54,818 nt of DNA, from the NCBI GenBank assembly GCA_029259055.1, contig JAPDJP010000018.1, forward strand, positions 1 to 54,818, in the 5' to 3' direction. The DNA comes from Thermoplasmatota archaeon (GTDB taxonomy: Archaea; Thermoplasmatota; E2; UBA202; JdFR-43). The position numbers were made by a program, and so were the translations under genes. The notes under the pieces were generated by a model. That model was not told where the DNA came from and did not search any database. It saw only the letters and a program-made list of their open reading frames with translations. The stretch's first letter is position 1; every line of letters starts with the position of its first letter. Below are positions 1 to 8,251 of this stretch, one piece after another.

Positions 1-459
1 CTTAGGATAATATTCAGCTAAAATATTGAGTTTCTCAATTACTTTCCTTTTCCTATATTTGCATTTAAATATTAACGGAATATACAATCTATCTGTTCTA
101 ACTCCTGTTGAATCTGAAATTAACACGGGCTTTTCATCTATCAAATTTCTTATATAATTTCTTGTAAGAAATATAAGCCACTTTATGTAATAGTATGGTA
201 TTTTAGCAAATGCTTTTCCAAATGTACTGTGATCAACATGCTTCCCACATAATACTTCAGAGAAAAATTCATCATCTCTTAAGCTCCAGTCAAAGAATGT
301 TGATATAATAAACATAGCAGCATAATCATATGGAGAAATTGCAAAATTTCTTCCTTTCTTGCTTTTCTTATCAAATGGTTTGCCAATTTTCTTTGCCTTG
401 CTTCGAACAAAATAGTAAAAGTTTTTTATATTGTGCCTTTTTAGTTTTGGCTTTGGCAT
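1..459 (-). mobile_element. DDE transposase, N-terminal part (runs off window)
   Basis: An open frame of 153 codons runs from an ATG at 457-459 to the window edge without a stop. The N-terminal half is basic. A segment near residues 41-60 fits the helical N-terminal domain of IS4/IS5-like transposases, and DSTGVRTD at residues 116-123 fits the first catalytic Asp of a DDE/RNase H fold. The rest of the catalytic domain lies outside the window. A perfect hairpin lies just upstream. The IS family is inferred from these motifs and could be another DDE group. Confidence 0.75.
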
Positions 460-493
460 TTCCCATCCCCTCCTGCTCTTAAGGGGATGGGAA
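460..493. repeat. 11-bp perfect inverted repeat before the transposase start
   Basis: TTCCCATCCCC (460-470) and GGGGATGGGAA (483-493) are exact reverse complements around a 12-nt loop. On the minus strand the hairpin ends next to the transposase ATG, and the likely Shine-Dalgarno GGAGGGG lies in the loop and 3' arm. It could limit transposase translation from read-through transcripts. Confidence 0.8.
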
Positions 494-540
494 TATTAAT
501 TTTTTTAGAATTTTTCGACGAACCCAAATAAAAAATAAAT

Positions 541-549
541 TTTTTATAT
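541..549 (+). promoter_or_regulatory. TATA box of the acetate transporter gene
   Basis: TTTTTATAT is centred 24 nt before the ATG at 569. Archaeal transcription starts about 25 nt downstream of the TATA box, so the mRNA would begin at or next to the start codon. No Shine-Dalgarno is visible. Confidence 0.6.
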
Positions 550-568
550 CCTCTAAATATAACTGTGC

Positions 569-1096
569 ATGAAACTAAATCCCGCTCCTCTCGGATTGGC
601 TGCATTTGCTTTAACAACATTTGTTTTATCTTTGGCAAATATAGGAATAATTGATTCTAAAGTTGTAATCGCTTTAGCATTTTTTTATGGAGGTATGGCA
701 CAATTTGCAGCAGGTATGTGGAGCTTTAAAGCTGAGAACAATTTTGCTGGTACCGCCTTCTCCTCATATGGATCTTTCTGGCTTGCATTTGGATTGATTG
801 CCATATTTGAAAATTTGGGCAAATTTACTTTCACTGCAAAAGAAATAGGGGCAATGCTCGTTGCATGGGGAATATTTACTTTTTATATGTGGATTCCTTC
901 ATTGAAAATAGGGAAAGCTATATCGCTCGTTTTTCTAACCTTATGGTTAACTTTCTTTGCTTTAGGCTTTGCCCTCATCTTTGGCTTTTCTTTAAAAATT
1001 GGAGGAACAATAGGACTAATATGTGCAATACTTGCATGGTATGTTTCTGCAGCTGAACTGATAAATGAAATTTATGGAAAGAGATTACCCCTATAA
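569..1096 (+). CDS. satP: Acetate uptake transporter, GPR1/FUN34/SatP family
   Basis: This is a 175-residue membrane protein with about six hydrophobic helices. It begins with the family signature NPAPLGLAAFALTTF at residues 4-18, typical of the SatP/YaaH acetate-succinate channels. Length and topology match the family, which moves acetate across the cytoplasmic membrane. The gene is probably leaderless. Its last 25 bp overlap the 3' end of the thioredoxin gene on the other strand. In a peptide-fermenting archaeon it could take up or release acetate; direction cannot be told from sequence. Confidence 0.9.
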   Translation: MKLNPAPLGLAAFALTTFVLSLANIGIIDSKVVIALAFFYGGMAQFAAGMWSFKAENNFAGTAFSSYGSFWLAFGLIAIFENLGKFTFTAKEIGAMLVAWGIFTFYMWIPSLKIGKAISLVFLTLWLTFFALGFALIFGFSLKIGGTIGLICAILAWYVSAAELINEIYGKRLPL

Positions 1097-1389
1097 TAAT
1101 TGATCTTTTCCTTTATTTCTTCTTTGGGCAATGCTCCTACTATTCTTTCAACTTCTTCCCCATTTGAAAAAATTATAATTGTTGGTATGCTCATTATCCC
1201 AAATTCTCTTGCTATATCAATATTCTCATCAACATTTACTTTCCCAAAAGGAATTTCCATTTCTTTTTCCAATTCTTCTAAAACAGGAGACAAAACCAGA
1301 CAAGGCATGCACCAGGGAGCCCAGAAATCAACAACGGCAATTTTATTCCTTACAAACTTATAAAATTCTTCTCCATTTAGCTCTTTCAT
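1072..1389 (-). CDS. trxA: Thioredoxin
   Basis: This 105-residue protein has the thioredoxin fold order with the active site WCMPC near residues 26-30 and the cis-proline in SIPTIIIF. It reduces disulfides in the cytoplasm. The CMPC centre replaces the usual CGPC, which can shift the redox potential, so a thioredoxin-like oxidoreductase with a special partner is possible. No thioredoxin reductase lies nearby. The gene converges on satP with a 25-bp 3' overlap. Confidence 0.9.
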   Translation of the reverse strand: MKELNGEEFYKFVRNKIAVVDFWAPWCMPCLVLSPVLEELEKEMEIPFGKVNVDENIDIAREFGIMSIPTIIIFSNGEEVERIVGALPKEEIKEKINYYRGNLFP

Positions 1390-1458
1390 TATAATAAAAA
1401 TATAAGACGTATTTTAATCTTAGCAAAAATATTTTAATTATAGCTATTTTCTTCATGC

Positions 1459-2337
1459 ATGAAAATAAAGCCAAGATGCGTACCATGCCTACTTAGTAGA
1501 GTATTATTTGAAAGTAAGCTTGTAATAAAAGATGAAAGGAAACTTTCCGAAATTATGTCAAAAATTGTAAAAAGAATGGCAGAAATATATGACTATAAAA
1601 AAAGTTCTGCTGAAATAGCAACAGAAATACATGGATATACATATGAATTGATAAATAACAACGACCCATATAAAGATTTAAAGGAAAAAAGTAATGAAAT
1701 TGCGTTAAATTTGCTTCCTGAAGCAAAGAAATTTATTGAAAATAGTAAGGATAAACTAAAAGCTTCTATACAATGTTCTATTGCTGGAAACTGTATCGAT
1801 TTTGGGATAGAAGGTAGTGCGAAAAAGCCCGAAGAACTTGCACAAAAATTTCATGAATATTTGTTGCAAGGCTTACAACATGATGATACAGAGCAACTTA
1901 AAAAGTATCTTAAAGGAGATATACTCTATTTTACAGATAATTGTGGGGAAATTGTATTTGATAAGCTTGTTTGTGAACAACTTAAAAATTATGATGTAAA
2001 TTTATATTTAGTTTGTAAAAAATATCCTATTTTAACAGATGCAACATATGATGATGTTAAAAAATTGGGATTTGATGAAGTTGTTGACGAAATACTTACT
2101 ACTGGAAAATTTGCGGTTGGTATTGATTTTAATGGTATAAGTGAGAAATTAAAGAGATTGCTTAATGAAGCTTCTCTAATAATTTGCAAAGGAATGGCAA
2201 ATTACGAGGCTTTTTCAGAAAGTAATTATAAACCAATTGCTTATCTAATGAGAATAAAATGTGATTCAATAGCGGAATCAATGGGTCTTGAAAAGGGGAT
2301 AAATGTTGTAAAAGTATATGGGAGGAGGGATGCTTAA
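1459..2337 (+). CDS. DUF89 (damage-control phosphatase-like) protein, copy 1
   Basis: This 292-residue protein has the archaeal DUF89 (ARMT1-like) layout: an N-terminal CVPCLLSR cysteine pair at residues 8-15, a helical region, and a Rossmann-like half with DNCGEIVFD, a motif typical of the metal-binding site. Characterised DUF89 proteins are metal-dependent phosphatases acting on damaged phosphometabolites, but this subgroup's substrate is unknown. A TATA-like ATTTTAATTA at 1431-1440 places the start about 24 nt downstream. A second family member is in the metallocofactor operon at 45898. This copy stands alone. Confidence 0.85.
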   Translation: MKIKPRCVPCLLSRVLFESKLVIKDERKLSEIMSKIVKRMAEIYDYKKSSAEIATEIHGYTYELINNNDPYKDLKEKSNEIALNLLPEAKKFIENSKDKLKASIQCSIAGNCIDFGIEGSAKKPEELAQKFHEYLLQGLQHDDTEQLKKYLKGDILYFTDNCGEIVFDKLVCEQLKNYDVNLYLVCKKYPILTDATYDDVKKLGFDEVVDEILTTGKFAVGIDFNGISEKLKRLLNEASLIICKGMANYEAFSESNYKPIAYLMRIKCDSIAESMGLEKGINVVKVYGRRDA

Positions 2338-2379
2338 AGAATTAAAGATAATTAAAGATATCAAGATAACTAAGGATGA

Positions 2380-4290
2380 CTATGGATAGCCCCCTATTTT
2401 TAACGATGGGTCTCCAAGCAATACCCATTCTTCAACGGTCTTGCAGTCTATTAAATCTTTCATCGGTGGATATGTATTGATATAATCTATTATTGCTGTT
2501 CCCCATGTTTCTCCTAATATATCCTTACCTTTTATTCCATATGCATTGAAAAATCTGTCTTCTATATACCCTCCATTAAATTCAACGCAGTCTGGTATCC
2601 CATTCTTGTTATTATCTCCTCCTGTAGCTCCATATCCTAATCCTGTATTCCCTAATGTTGCAATTGCTCCCTTATTTGCCATCTTCACCAAATGCCAACT
2701 AAAGCATTCATATGTTGGCTGATAAGTCCATTCATTTTTAATAAAATCAAATAAGCTAATATTAAACTCGCTATTATGGCATCCCCCTATTACAACGATT
2801 GGTAGCATGTCTCTGTTGCGTAATAAATCCATATTATAAGTCATCAAACCATTTACCCACGGATCATCATGCGATGCATATCCACGGAAATGCGTGGCCC
2901 AGGCGGTCGGGCTCCCATGACCATCTAAAACCGCAAAACCGCAACCCTTGCTCATTTCCTTAATAACGTTTATCCAAGCAACTCTTCCAGCAAATTTATT
3001 TGGCTGGGTTACACCGAAAGTTAAAGTTCCATCTGAAACAAACAAGCTTACTTTTTCAAACTTATCTGCCATGTAATTATTATAGAAATATAGGGTGGAT
3101 ACTTCTCCCTCGCATATTTTTTCTACATCATTGAATGTATCTCCTCCAACAAGGAGCATTCTTCTAAACCATGGTTGGCTTGCAACATTGCTATTCTCAT
3201 AATTTATTATTTTTTCTATCACATTATTGAGTTCTGCAACGCTTCTGCAAGCAAGCCTACCTACATATACATCGGGATATAAATCTAGAATATCCTTTCC
3301 ACCCCATCTCCATTCTCCATAAATGCCATTTCCATTTGTATCCCATGTTGAAAAGTTGCCATATGCATCATATATATCTGCAAAATATAAATCGCTAATA
3401 TATCCTCCCTCCGCATTATCGTTTAATGCAACGTATCTAACCGGAACATACCATAAGGCATCGTTGCTTTTCATGGGTCCATCCATTCCCCAGTTTCCAA
3501 ACAGATAAGATTTTTTGCCTCCAACTAACAAAACATATTTTATTCCGTATTCTTCCAGCATATCTTTTATAAAGTATTTTACTTTTTCAGCACCATCTCT
3601 TCCATCATATTCCGCATATATGTTTTCAACGGTCTCTACTATTGTTCTTATTCCATGGCTTTCTTTATGTTGTCTCAAAGTATCAACTATATCTTTCCAT
3701 TCTTCTGGACATATAATCAATAAATCATATTCATCATTATTGATTATTGGCTTTGCTGGAAGAGTATAATCTATTGTTATGTCGAAACCGTGAGTAAATT
3801 CTATTTCTCCTTGTTTGTATCTAACAGGATATAGGTGTAGGGAAAGTATTGTAACATGTTTCCCATCGACCAATCCTCCTCCTAGGTTATAACTATACCA
3901 ACTTTCTGGGAAAATTTCTTGAGTATCTGCCTTAATTGTTTCTTTAACCATTGCTTTAATCATTGGTGGATTTGCTTTAACGATTTCTTTTTCTATTTTG
4001 TAAACTTCTATATTTTTTGGTTTACAATCTACTTCTATTTTTGTTCCCAATGGAAAATAATAGACCTTGGTATAATAGGGAAGCATAGGCTTTCCTGGAT
4101 AATGTAAATAATTTGCATTTTCGAGTAAAATGCTTATATATCCATTGGTTTCCTTTATTTCAATTTCTGGTATTTTAACTTCTTCTTTCTCAATTTTTAT
4201 TGAATTTTTTGTTATTCTTTCTATTCCTGCATAACTTGTATTTACTAATACAAAAGCAATAAATATTGTTACAAATATTGCTTTCTTCAT
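2380..4290 (-). CDS. Secreted C25 (gingipain-like) cysteine peptidase, copy 1
   Basis: The ATG at 4290 was chosen because it begins a classic signal peptide (basic KK, then a hydrophobic run to about residue 20) and has GGGGAGG directly upstream. A longer frame to 4356 would bury the signal. The 636-residue product has a propeptide-like region (about 22-180), then the C25 catalytic fold with DGHGSPTAW (His458) and IGGCHNSEF (Cys504), the expected catalytic pair. DTNGNGIYGEW is a Ca-binding-like loop. It probably degrades extracellular protein. No membrane anchor follows the final GDPSLKIGGYP. A shorter paralogue is at 34739. Confidence 0.9.
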   Translation of the reverse strand: MKKAIFVTIFIAFVLVNTSYAGIERITKNSIKIEKEEVKIPEIEIKETNGYISILLENANYLHYPGKPMLPYYTKVYYFPLGTKIEVDCKPKNIEVYKIEKEIVKANPPMIKAMVKETIKADTQEIFPESWYSYNLGGGLVDGKHVTILSLHLYPVRYKQGEIEFTHGFDITIDYTLPAKPIINNDEYDLLIICPEEWKDIVDTLRQHKESHGIRTIVETVENIYAEYDGRDGAEKVKYFIKDMLEEYGIKYVLLVGGKKSYLFGNWGMDGPMKSNDALWYVPVRYVALNDNAEGGYISDLYFADIYDAYGNFSTWDTNGNGIYGEWRWGGKDILDLYPDVYVGRLACRSVAELNNVIEKIINYENSNVASQPWFRRMLLVGGDTFNDVEKICEGEVSTLYFYNNYMADKFEKVSLFVSDGTLTFGVTQPNKFAGRVAWINVIKEMSKGCGFAVLDGHGSPTAWATHFRGYASHDDPWVNGLMTYNMDLLRNRDMLPIVVIGGCHNSEFNISLFDFIKNEWTYQPTYECFSWHLVKMANKGAIATLGNTGLGYGATGGDNNKNGIPDCVEFNGGYIEDRFFNAYGIKGKDILGETWGTAIIDYINTYPPMKDLIDCKTVEEWVLLGDPSLKIGGYP

Positions 4291-4330
4291 TTTCCTCCCC
4301 AATTTAACTAATAAAAAGCTGGTTATAAAC

Positions 4331-5410
4331 TTATTGTCTCTCTTTCTTTTCATCAATAATCTTCTTTATAATAAAAACTAACAAACTATAAAATGGAAGT
4401 AAAAGGAGAGAGCGAGATGCTTGAATAGTAAATAATGGAAGGAGAGATTCTGGTAAAAAAAGCCTTGAATATAGATTTTCTATGAATAAACTTGATATAA
4501 TTAAAAGGAGAATGCAAGCATTTGAAACAATGGCAAAGTAGGGTGAATTTCCCATTAAATAAACTAAAAGTGTTCCTCCATAAATAGAAGATTGAGACCT
4601 TATTGATATATCTGAGAAATAAAAAATAGTTGAATATACAACATTATAAATTCCAAAAGGTATAACCATTATAAGAGAAATTGCTAAAGCAATTATAATG
4701 AATGTTAGAAGACATTTTATTTCTCTAAATTTCTGAAGAATGTATAGGAAAAAAACAGATAGCATTATAAGACCAGCAAATTTTACGGTGGCTCCTATGA
4801 ATAGAAATAATAGGGCGGGGAAATGTTTTTTATTTATTATAAAATAGAAGGCGATTGATACAAAAAGTAGGGACAACATAATATTATCAAAAATAAAAAG
4901 CATGGATAAAGAAGCAAAAATGGGAAATGCATCCTGTTTCTTTATTTCTGGAAATGTTATGCAAAATATTAGAAAGACTATCATTCCAAAAATTATATTC
5001 GTTATAGGATACCAAAATTCATTAATTATAGGATGAAGCAAAATGTAGGATAGTGAATACGTAAGGAGGGAAGTGGGTGGATAGTTAAATGTTGCATTCT
5101 TCATTATTGGCTGTCCATTAACAAAACCAGCAAATCTCGGCACAATTTCTTCCTTATATGGATTCTTTCCTTCTAAGAAACCTTTAACAGCCCCTTCTAT
5201 TGCATCATCTATATCGTGTAATTCTTTCAAAAGGGAGTAGTATTTTATAAAGAAGATTAAAAGAATTATAAATATAATCCACAAAATGATTGTAAAAAAT
5301 TTATGCCTTGCAACATTTCCTTTATTGTTTTTAAAATAAAAATTAAAAAAAATCCAAACAAGAATCATGATGGGTAAAAAGAAATTAACAATTACATCTA
5401 TTGTCGCCAT
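4331..5410 (-). CDS. Multi-pass GT-C-type glycosyltransferase (GT87/DUF2029-like)
   Basis: The 359-residue protein has about nine hydrophobic helices. The first large outside loop holds an acidic DDAIEG followed by GKNPY and a later NYPP, the pattern of GT-C mannosyltransferases of the GT87/DUF2029 type, which use polyprenyl-phosphate sugars. It starts 13 bp inside the end of the PAP2 gene on the same strand, so the two are probably co-transcribed. Donor and acceptor are unknown. Neighbouring PAP2, GT4 and galU genes fit a role in envelope glycan or glycolipid synthesis. Confidence 0.6.
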   Translation of the reverse strand: MATIDVIVNFFLPIMILVWIFFNFYFKNNKGNVARHKFFTIILWIIFIILLIFFIKYYSLLKELHDIDDAIEGAVKGFLEGKNPYKEEIVPRFAGFVNGQPIMKNATFNYPPTSLLTYSLSYILLHPIINEFWYPITNIIFGMIVFLIFCITFPEIKKQDAFPIFASLSMLFIFDNIMLSLLFVSIAFYFIINKKHFPALLFLFIGATVKFAGLIMLSVFFLYILQKFREIKCLLTFIIIALAISLIMVIPFGIYNVVYSTIFYFSDISIRSQSSIYGGTLLVYLMGNSPYFAIVSNACILLLIISSLFIENLYSRLFLPESLLPLFTIQASRSLLLLPFYSLLVFIIKKIIDEKKERQ

Positions 5411-6198
5411 TTTATCTCTTTCTTAAAAACATTTAATGCAATAAAAATTGATATAAGGGCGACGATTTCTCCAGCCACCGCATCCAATATCCAATGTATT
5501 CCAAGATACCAAGTTGCAATAGGTATTGATACCGCTATTAAAGTTGCAACATATTTATATCTTCTATAATTGCCTATCCAAGCAGTATATGCCATAATAG
5601 CAGATAAAGCAGCATGCAAACTTGGAAAACAATTATCTATTGTTGTATATTTAAAAAATACAGTTATTACGCTTGGCCATATTTCTTCTAGCCTAAAATA
5701 AATCATTTTACCATCATACCAGCTTGTATTTATTGAACACCACCAAGCATCATATACAGGAAAGAAAAGCATAAATGGTAAGGATATAATTAATCCCATT
5801 GCATATGAAAAAACGGCTATTTTTAATGTTTTGACATCCTTAGAAAGGATATAAAGTAATGGTGTAAAATAGATAATGAAAGGAAATCCAATCATATAAA
5901 TAAAAGTAAAATAATAATCCAATATTGGATTTGTTATTTTTTGAAAGAAAGCAACGGCATCTTTCTCAATATTATAAATTAATATTGAGAAATCTCTTCC
6001 AATTTTTGAAGAAATTAAAGAATCTATTCTAACTTCTGCCATGTTTAATAGGGATGTTATTAAAAAAAGGCAACCAAAAATTATGAGTTGCATTAGATGG
6101 TGGCGATTCATTTTAGTATTCCTATTTTCCTTAAATAAAAATATCCCGACTATTACCAACGAGATATTAATTACGATAAGAGATATGTTTGGATTCAC
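5398..6198 (-). CDS. PAP2-superfamily membrane phosphatase/transferase
   Basis: The 266-residue protein has about seven hydrophobic helices. FPSLHAA and the later WYLGIHWILDAVAG fit the second and third PAP2 signatures with the catalytic His-Asp pair, in the arrangement of the Aur1/Ipt1-like PAP2_3 group. Such enzymes remove phosphate from lipid phosphates or transfer phospho-headgroups at the membrane. The overlap with the downstream GT-C gene suggests they act on the same polyprenyl or archaeal lipid carrier. The exact reaction is not predictable. Confidence 0.75.
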   Translation of the reverse strand: MNPNISLIVINISLVIVGIFLFKENRNTKMNRHHLMQLIIFGCLFLITSLLNMAEVRIDSLISSKIGRDFSILIYNIEKDAVAFFQKITNPILDYYFTFIYMIGFPFIIYFTPLLYILSKDVKTLKIAVFSYAMGLIISLPFMLFFPVYDAWWCSINTSWYDGKMIYFRLEEIWPSVITVFFKYTTIDNCFPSLHAALSAIMAYTAWIGNYRRYKYVATLIAVSIPIATWYLGIHWILDAVAGEIVALISIFIALNVFKKEIKWRQ

Positions 6199-6279
6199 AA
6201 AGATAGAAACTATTTTATTTTTAAACTTTTCTCAATTCTTATAGTAAATCTTCTATATGCTGTTATAATTTTCAATATA

Positions 6280-7362
6280 ATGAAAATATGTTATGTAAAT
6301 CCATTTTTTTATCCATTTAGAGGAGGTATAGAACATAGAATATATAATATTGGCAAAAGATTGGCAAAAGGAAATGAAGTATATGTTGTTACAACAAAAC
6401 TGAATGGAACCGTTGATGAAGAAAAAATAGATGGCTTAAAAGTTATAAGATTGGATGGGAAATTTTTGAATATTTACAATCCTCCTTTTGTTTGGTGTAA
6501 GGGGATTTCTAATAAAATAAAAGAAATTGAGCCGGATATTGTGGATTTCCATTATAGATGGGCTCCTTCATATACCCGCGAAATCATAAAGCTAAGGTGT
6601 CCATTAGTATTTACTTTTCATAATGATTTTGGAGAAGGAGTTGGTATTGAGAAGGTTGGTAGTTATATAAATGACTTAATTTTTAAGATTTATTTGAAGC
6701 GTTTTGATAAAATTATTTGCATAAGCAATTATATAAAAAATAGATTAATTGAGAAAGGTATAGAAAAAAATAAGCTTGTTACAATACATAATGGGATAGA
6801 TTGTGAGGATGCCAAATTTTATGGAAATAGGAACGATTACTTATTTTTTGTTGGGAGATTGGTAAGAACTAAAGGGATTGATATACTATTAAAGGCCATT
6901 AAAAATATGGATATTGAAATAAAAATTGCTGGTAAAGGGCCAATGAAAAGGAAATGGGAAGATATGGCTAAAAAGTATAAAATAAATGCTGAATTTCTTG
7001 GATGGATAAGTGAGGAGGAAAAAATCGAGCACATGAAAAAATGCAGGGCGTTTATTTTGCCATCTCGTTTTGAATCTTTCGGTTTAGTATTATTGGAAGC
7101 AATGAAATACGGGGCTCCAATAATTGCTACAAATGTTGGCGGAATTCCAGAAGTTGTGGGGAATGCTGGTTTATTAACTGAGCCAAATCCAAAGGAAATG
7201 AGGATGGCAATTAAGAAGATTTTTGATGACGAACTTGCAGAAAAATTGGGGAAAGAAGGTGTTAAAAGAGTAAAATTATTTAGTTGGGAGGAATCTGCTA
7301 AAAAAACCATAAAATTATATGAAGAAATATTAAAGGGAGAGAAATGGAAAAGGAGGAAATAA
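6280..7362 (+). CDS. GT4-family glycosyltransferase
   Basis: The 360-residue protein has the GT-B fold. The N-terminal domain contains the glycine-rich FRGGIEHR loop (residues 13-20), and the C-terminal domain carries the nucleotide-sugar region SRFESFGLVLLEAM with the two glutamates of the EX7E motif. It would transfer a sugar from an NDP-sugar to a lipid or glycan at the inner membrane face. It is divergent from the PAP2/GT-C pair, and its end overlaps the start of the phosphatase gene by 19 bp. Confidence 0.85.
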   Translation: MKICYVNPFFYPFRGGIEHRIYNIGKRLAKGNEVYVVTTKLNGTVDEEKIDGLKVIRLDGKFLNIYNPPFVWCKGISNKIKEIEPDIVDFHYRWAPSYTREIIKLRCPLVFTFHNDFGEGVGIEKVGSYINDLIFKIYLKRFDKIICISNYIKNRLIEKGIEKNKLVTIHNGIDCEDAKFYGNRNDYLFFVGRLVRTKGIDILLKAIKNMDIEIKIAGKGPMKRKWEDMAKKYKINAEFLGWISEEEKIEHMKKCRAFILPSRFESFGLVLLEAMKYGAPIIATNVGGIPEVVGNAGLLTEPNPKEMRMAIKKIFDDELAEKLGKEGVKRVKLFSWEESAKKTIKLYEEILKGEKWKRRK

Positions 7363-8135
7363 GGAAAGTAAAAAAGTTAATGGAAAAAGAACCTGCCTTT
7401 TTAAAATTAAAGGGTAAAATAATGGTAGCTGGAGATACGCATGGAGATGTTATTATATCAAAACAAATAGTGAAGAAATTTTTTGATGATAACTTCGATT
7501 ATTTAATTTTTCTTGGAGATTATATTGATAGGGCGCCACCTGATGTCGGCTCCTCTTTGCCAAATATTGATTTTCTTCTTAGGAAAAAACTGGAATATCC
7601 AAATAAAATTTATTTATTAAAGGGAAATCATGAATCAAATTACGCAATTCCATGTTATCCATATGAATTTGGATACGAGGCGAAGGATTTGCATGATGAG
7701 TATGTTAATGTATTCAAAGAAATGCCCCTAGCTGCTCTTCTAAATAATGTATTTGCTTCTCATGGAGGGATATATTTAGGGAAAATAGATAAAAACAATT
7801 TAGAAGCAATAGAAGCATTGACGTGGAGTGACCCAGTTATTGCAAATTTATATAGAGGGGCTGGTTTTCCTTTCAATAGCGAGGATTTGGAAAAGTTTTT
7901 AAAGAAAATAAAAGCGGAAGCATTTATAAGAGGGCATGATTACAATTTAAATGGTATAGTTGTTTATAAAAAGTGCTTAACTATTTTTTCTTCTCGCCTT
8001 TATAAAGATATGGGAAATAAGGGTATATTGATTGCAAAAATTTATGGAGATATAAATTCTATAGATGATATTGAAATAGAAGATTTTTATAGTGGGAAAT
8101 GGGAAAAATATAAGGTGAAGGTTATATCAGACTAA
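7344..8135 (+). CDS. PPP-family serine/threonine protein phosphatase-like enzyme
   Basis: The 263-residue metallophosphoesterase has the ordered PPP motifs GDTHGD (about 30-35), GDYIDR (about 58-63), GNHES (about 94-98) and later ASHGG and RGHDYN, which supply the ligands for two metal ions. These match protein phosphatases of the PP1/PP2A/PP2B type rather than a generic nuclease. It overlaps the upstream GT4 gene by 19 bp, so the two are translated from one message. The substrate is unknown and could be a phosphoprotein or a small phosphoester. Confidence 0.8.
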   Translation: MEKEEIRKVKKLMEKEPAFLKLKGKIMVAGDTHGDVIISKQIVKKFFDDNFDYLIFLGDYIDRAPPDVGSSLPNIDFLLRKKLEYPNKIYLLKGNHESNYAIPCYPYEFGYEAKDLHDEYVNVFKEMPLAALLNNVFASHGGIYLGKIDKNNLEAIEALTWSDPVIANLYRGAGFPFNSEDLEKFLKKIKAEAFIRGHDYNLNGIVVYKKCLTIFSSRLYKDMGNKGILIAKIYGDINSIDDIEIEDFYSGKWEKYKVKVISD

Positions 8136-8145
8136 CATTCTATTT

Positions 8146-8238
8146 TTACCTTCCATAAAATATTACAACAAATCCTGATAAAACCATAATTAATATAATG
8201 AGGATAGCAAGTAACTTCATTTTTGTCTCTCTACTCAT
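8146..8238 (-). CDS. 30-residue single-helix membrane peptide downstream of valS
   Basis: An ATG 13 nt after the valS stop, with GTGAT just before it, opens a 30-codon frame on the same strand. The product has a charged start (MSRETK), one strongly hydrophobic stretch and ends FYGR, typical of a single-pass micro-membrane protein. An internal ATG at 8218-8220 would give 24 residues. No family was recognised. The close coupling to valS is the main support; chance cannot be excluded. Confidence 0.4.
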   Translation of the reverse strand: MSRETKMKLLAILIILIMVLSGFVVIFYGR

Positions 8239-8251
8239 TTTATCACAAGCC

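Noticed and set aside
2338-2379. Short ATTAAAGATA repeats after the DUF89 gene
   Set aside because: Two or three imperfect A/T-rich units in a 42-bp spacer are within chance for this base composition.
4291-4356. Longer C25 peptidase start at 4356
   Set aside because: It would hide the signal peptide and overlap the next gene; a good Shine-Dalgarno precedes 4290.
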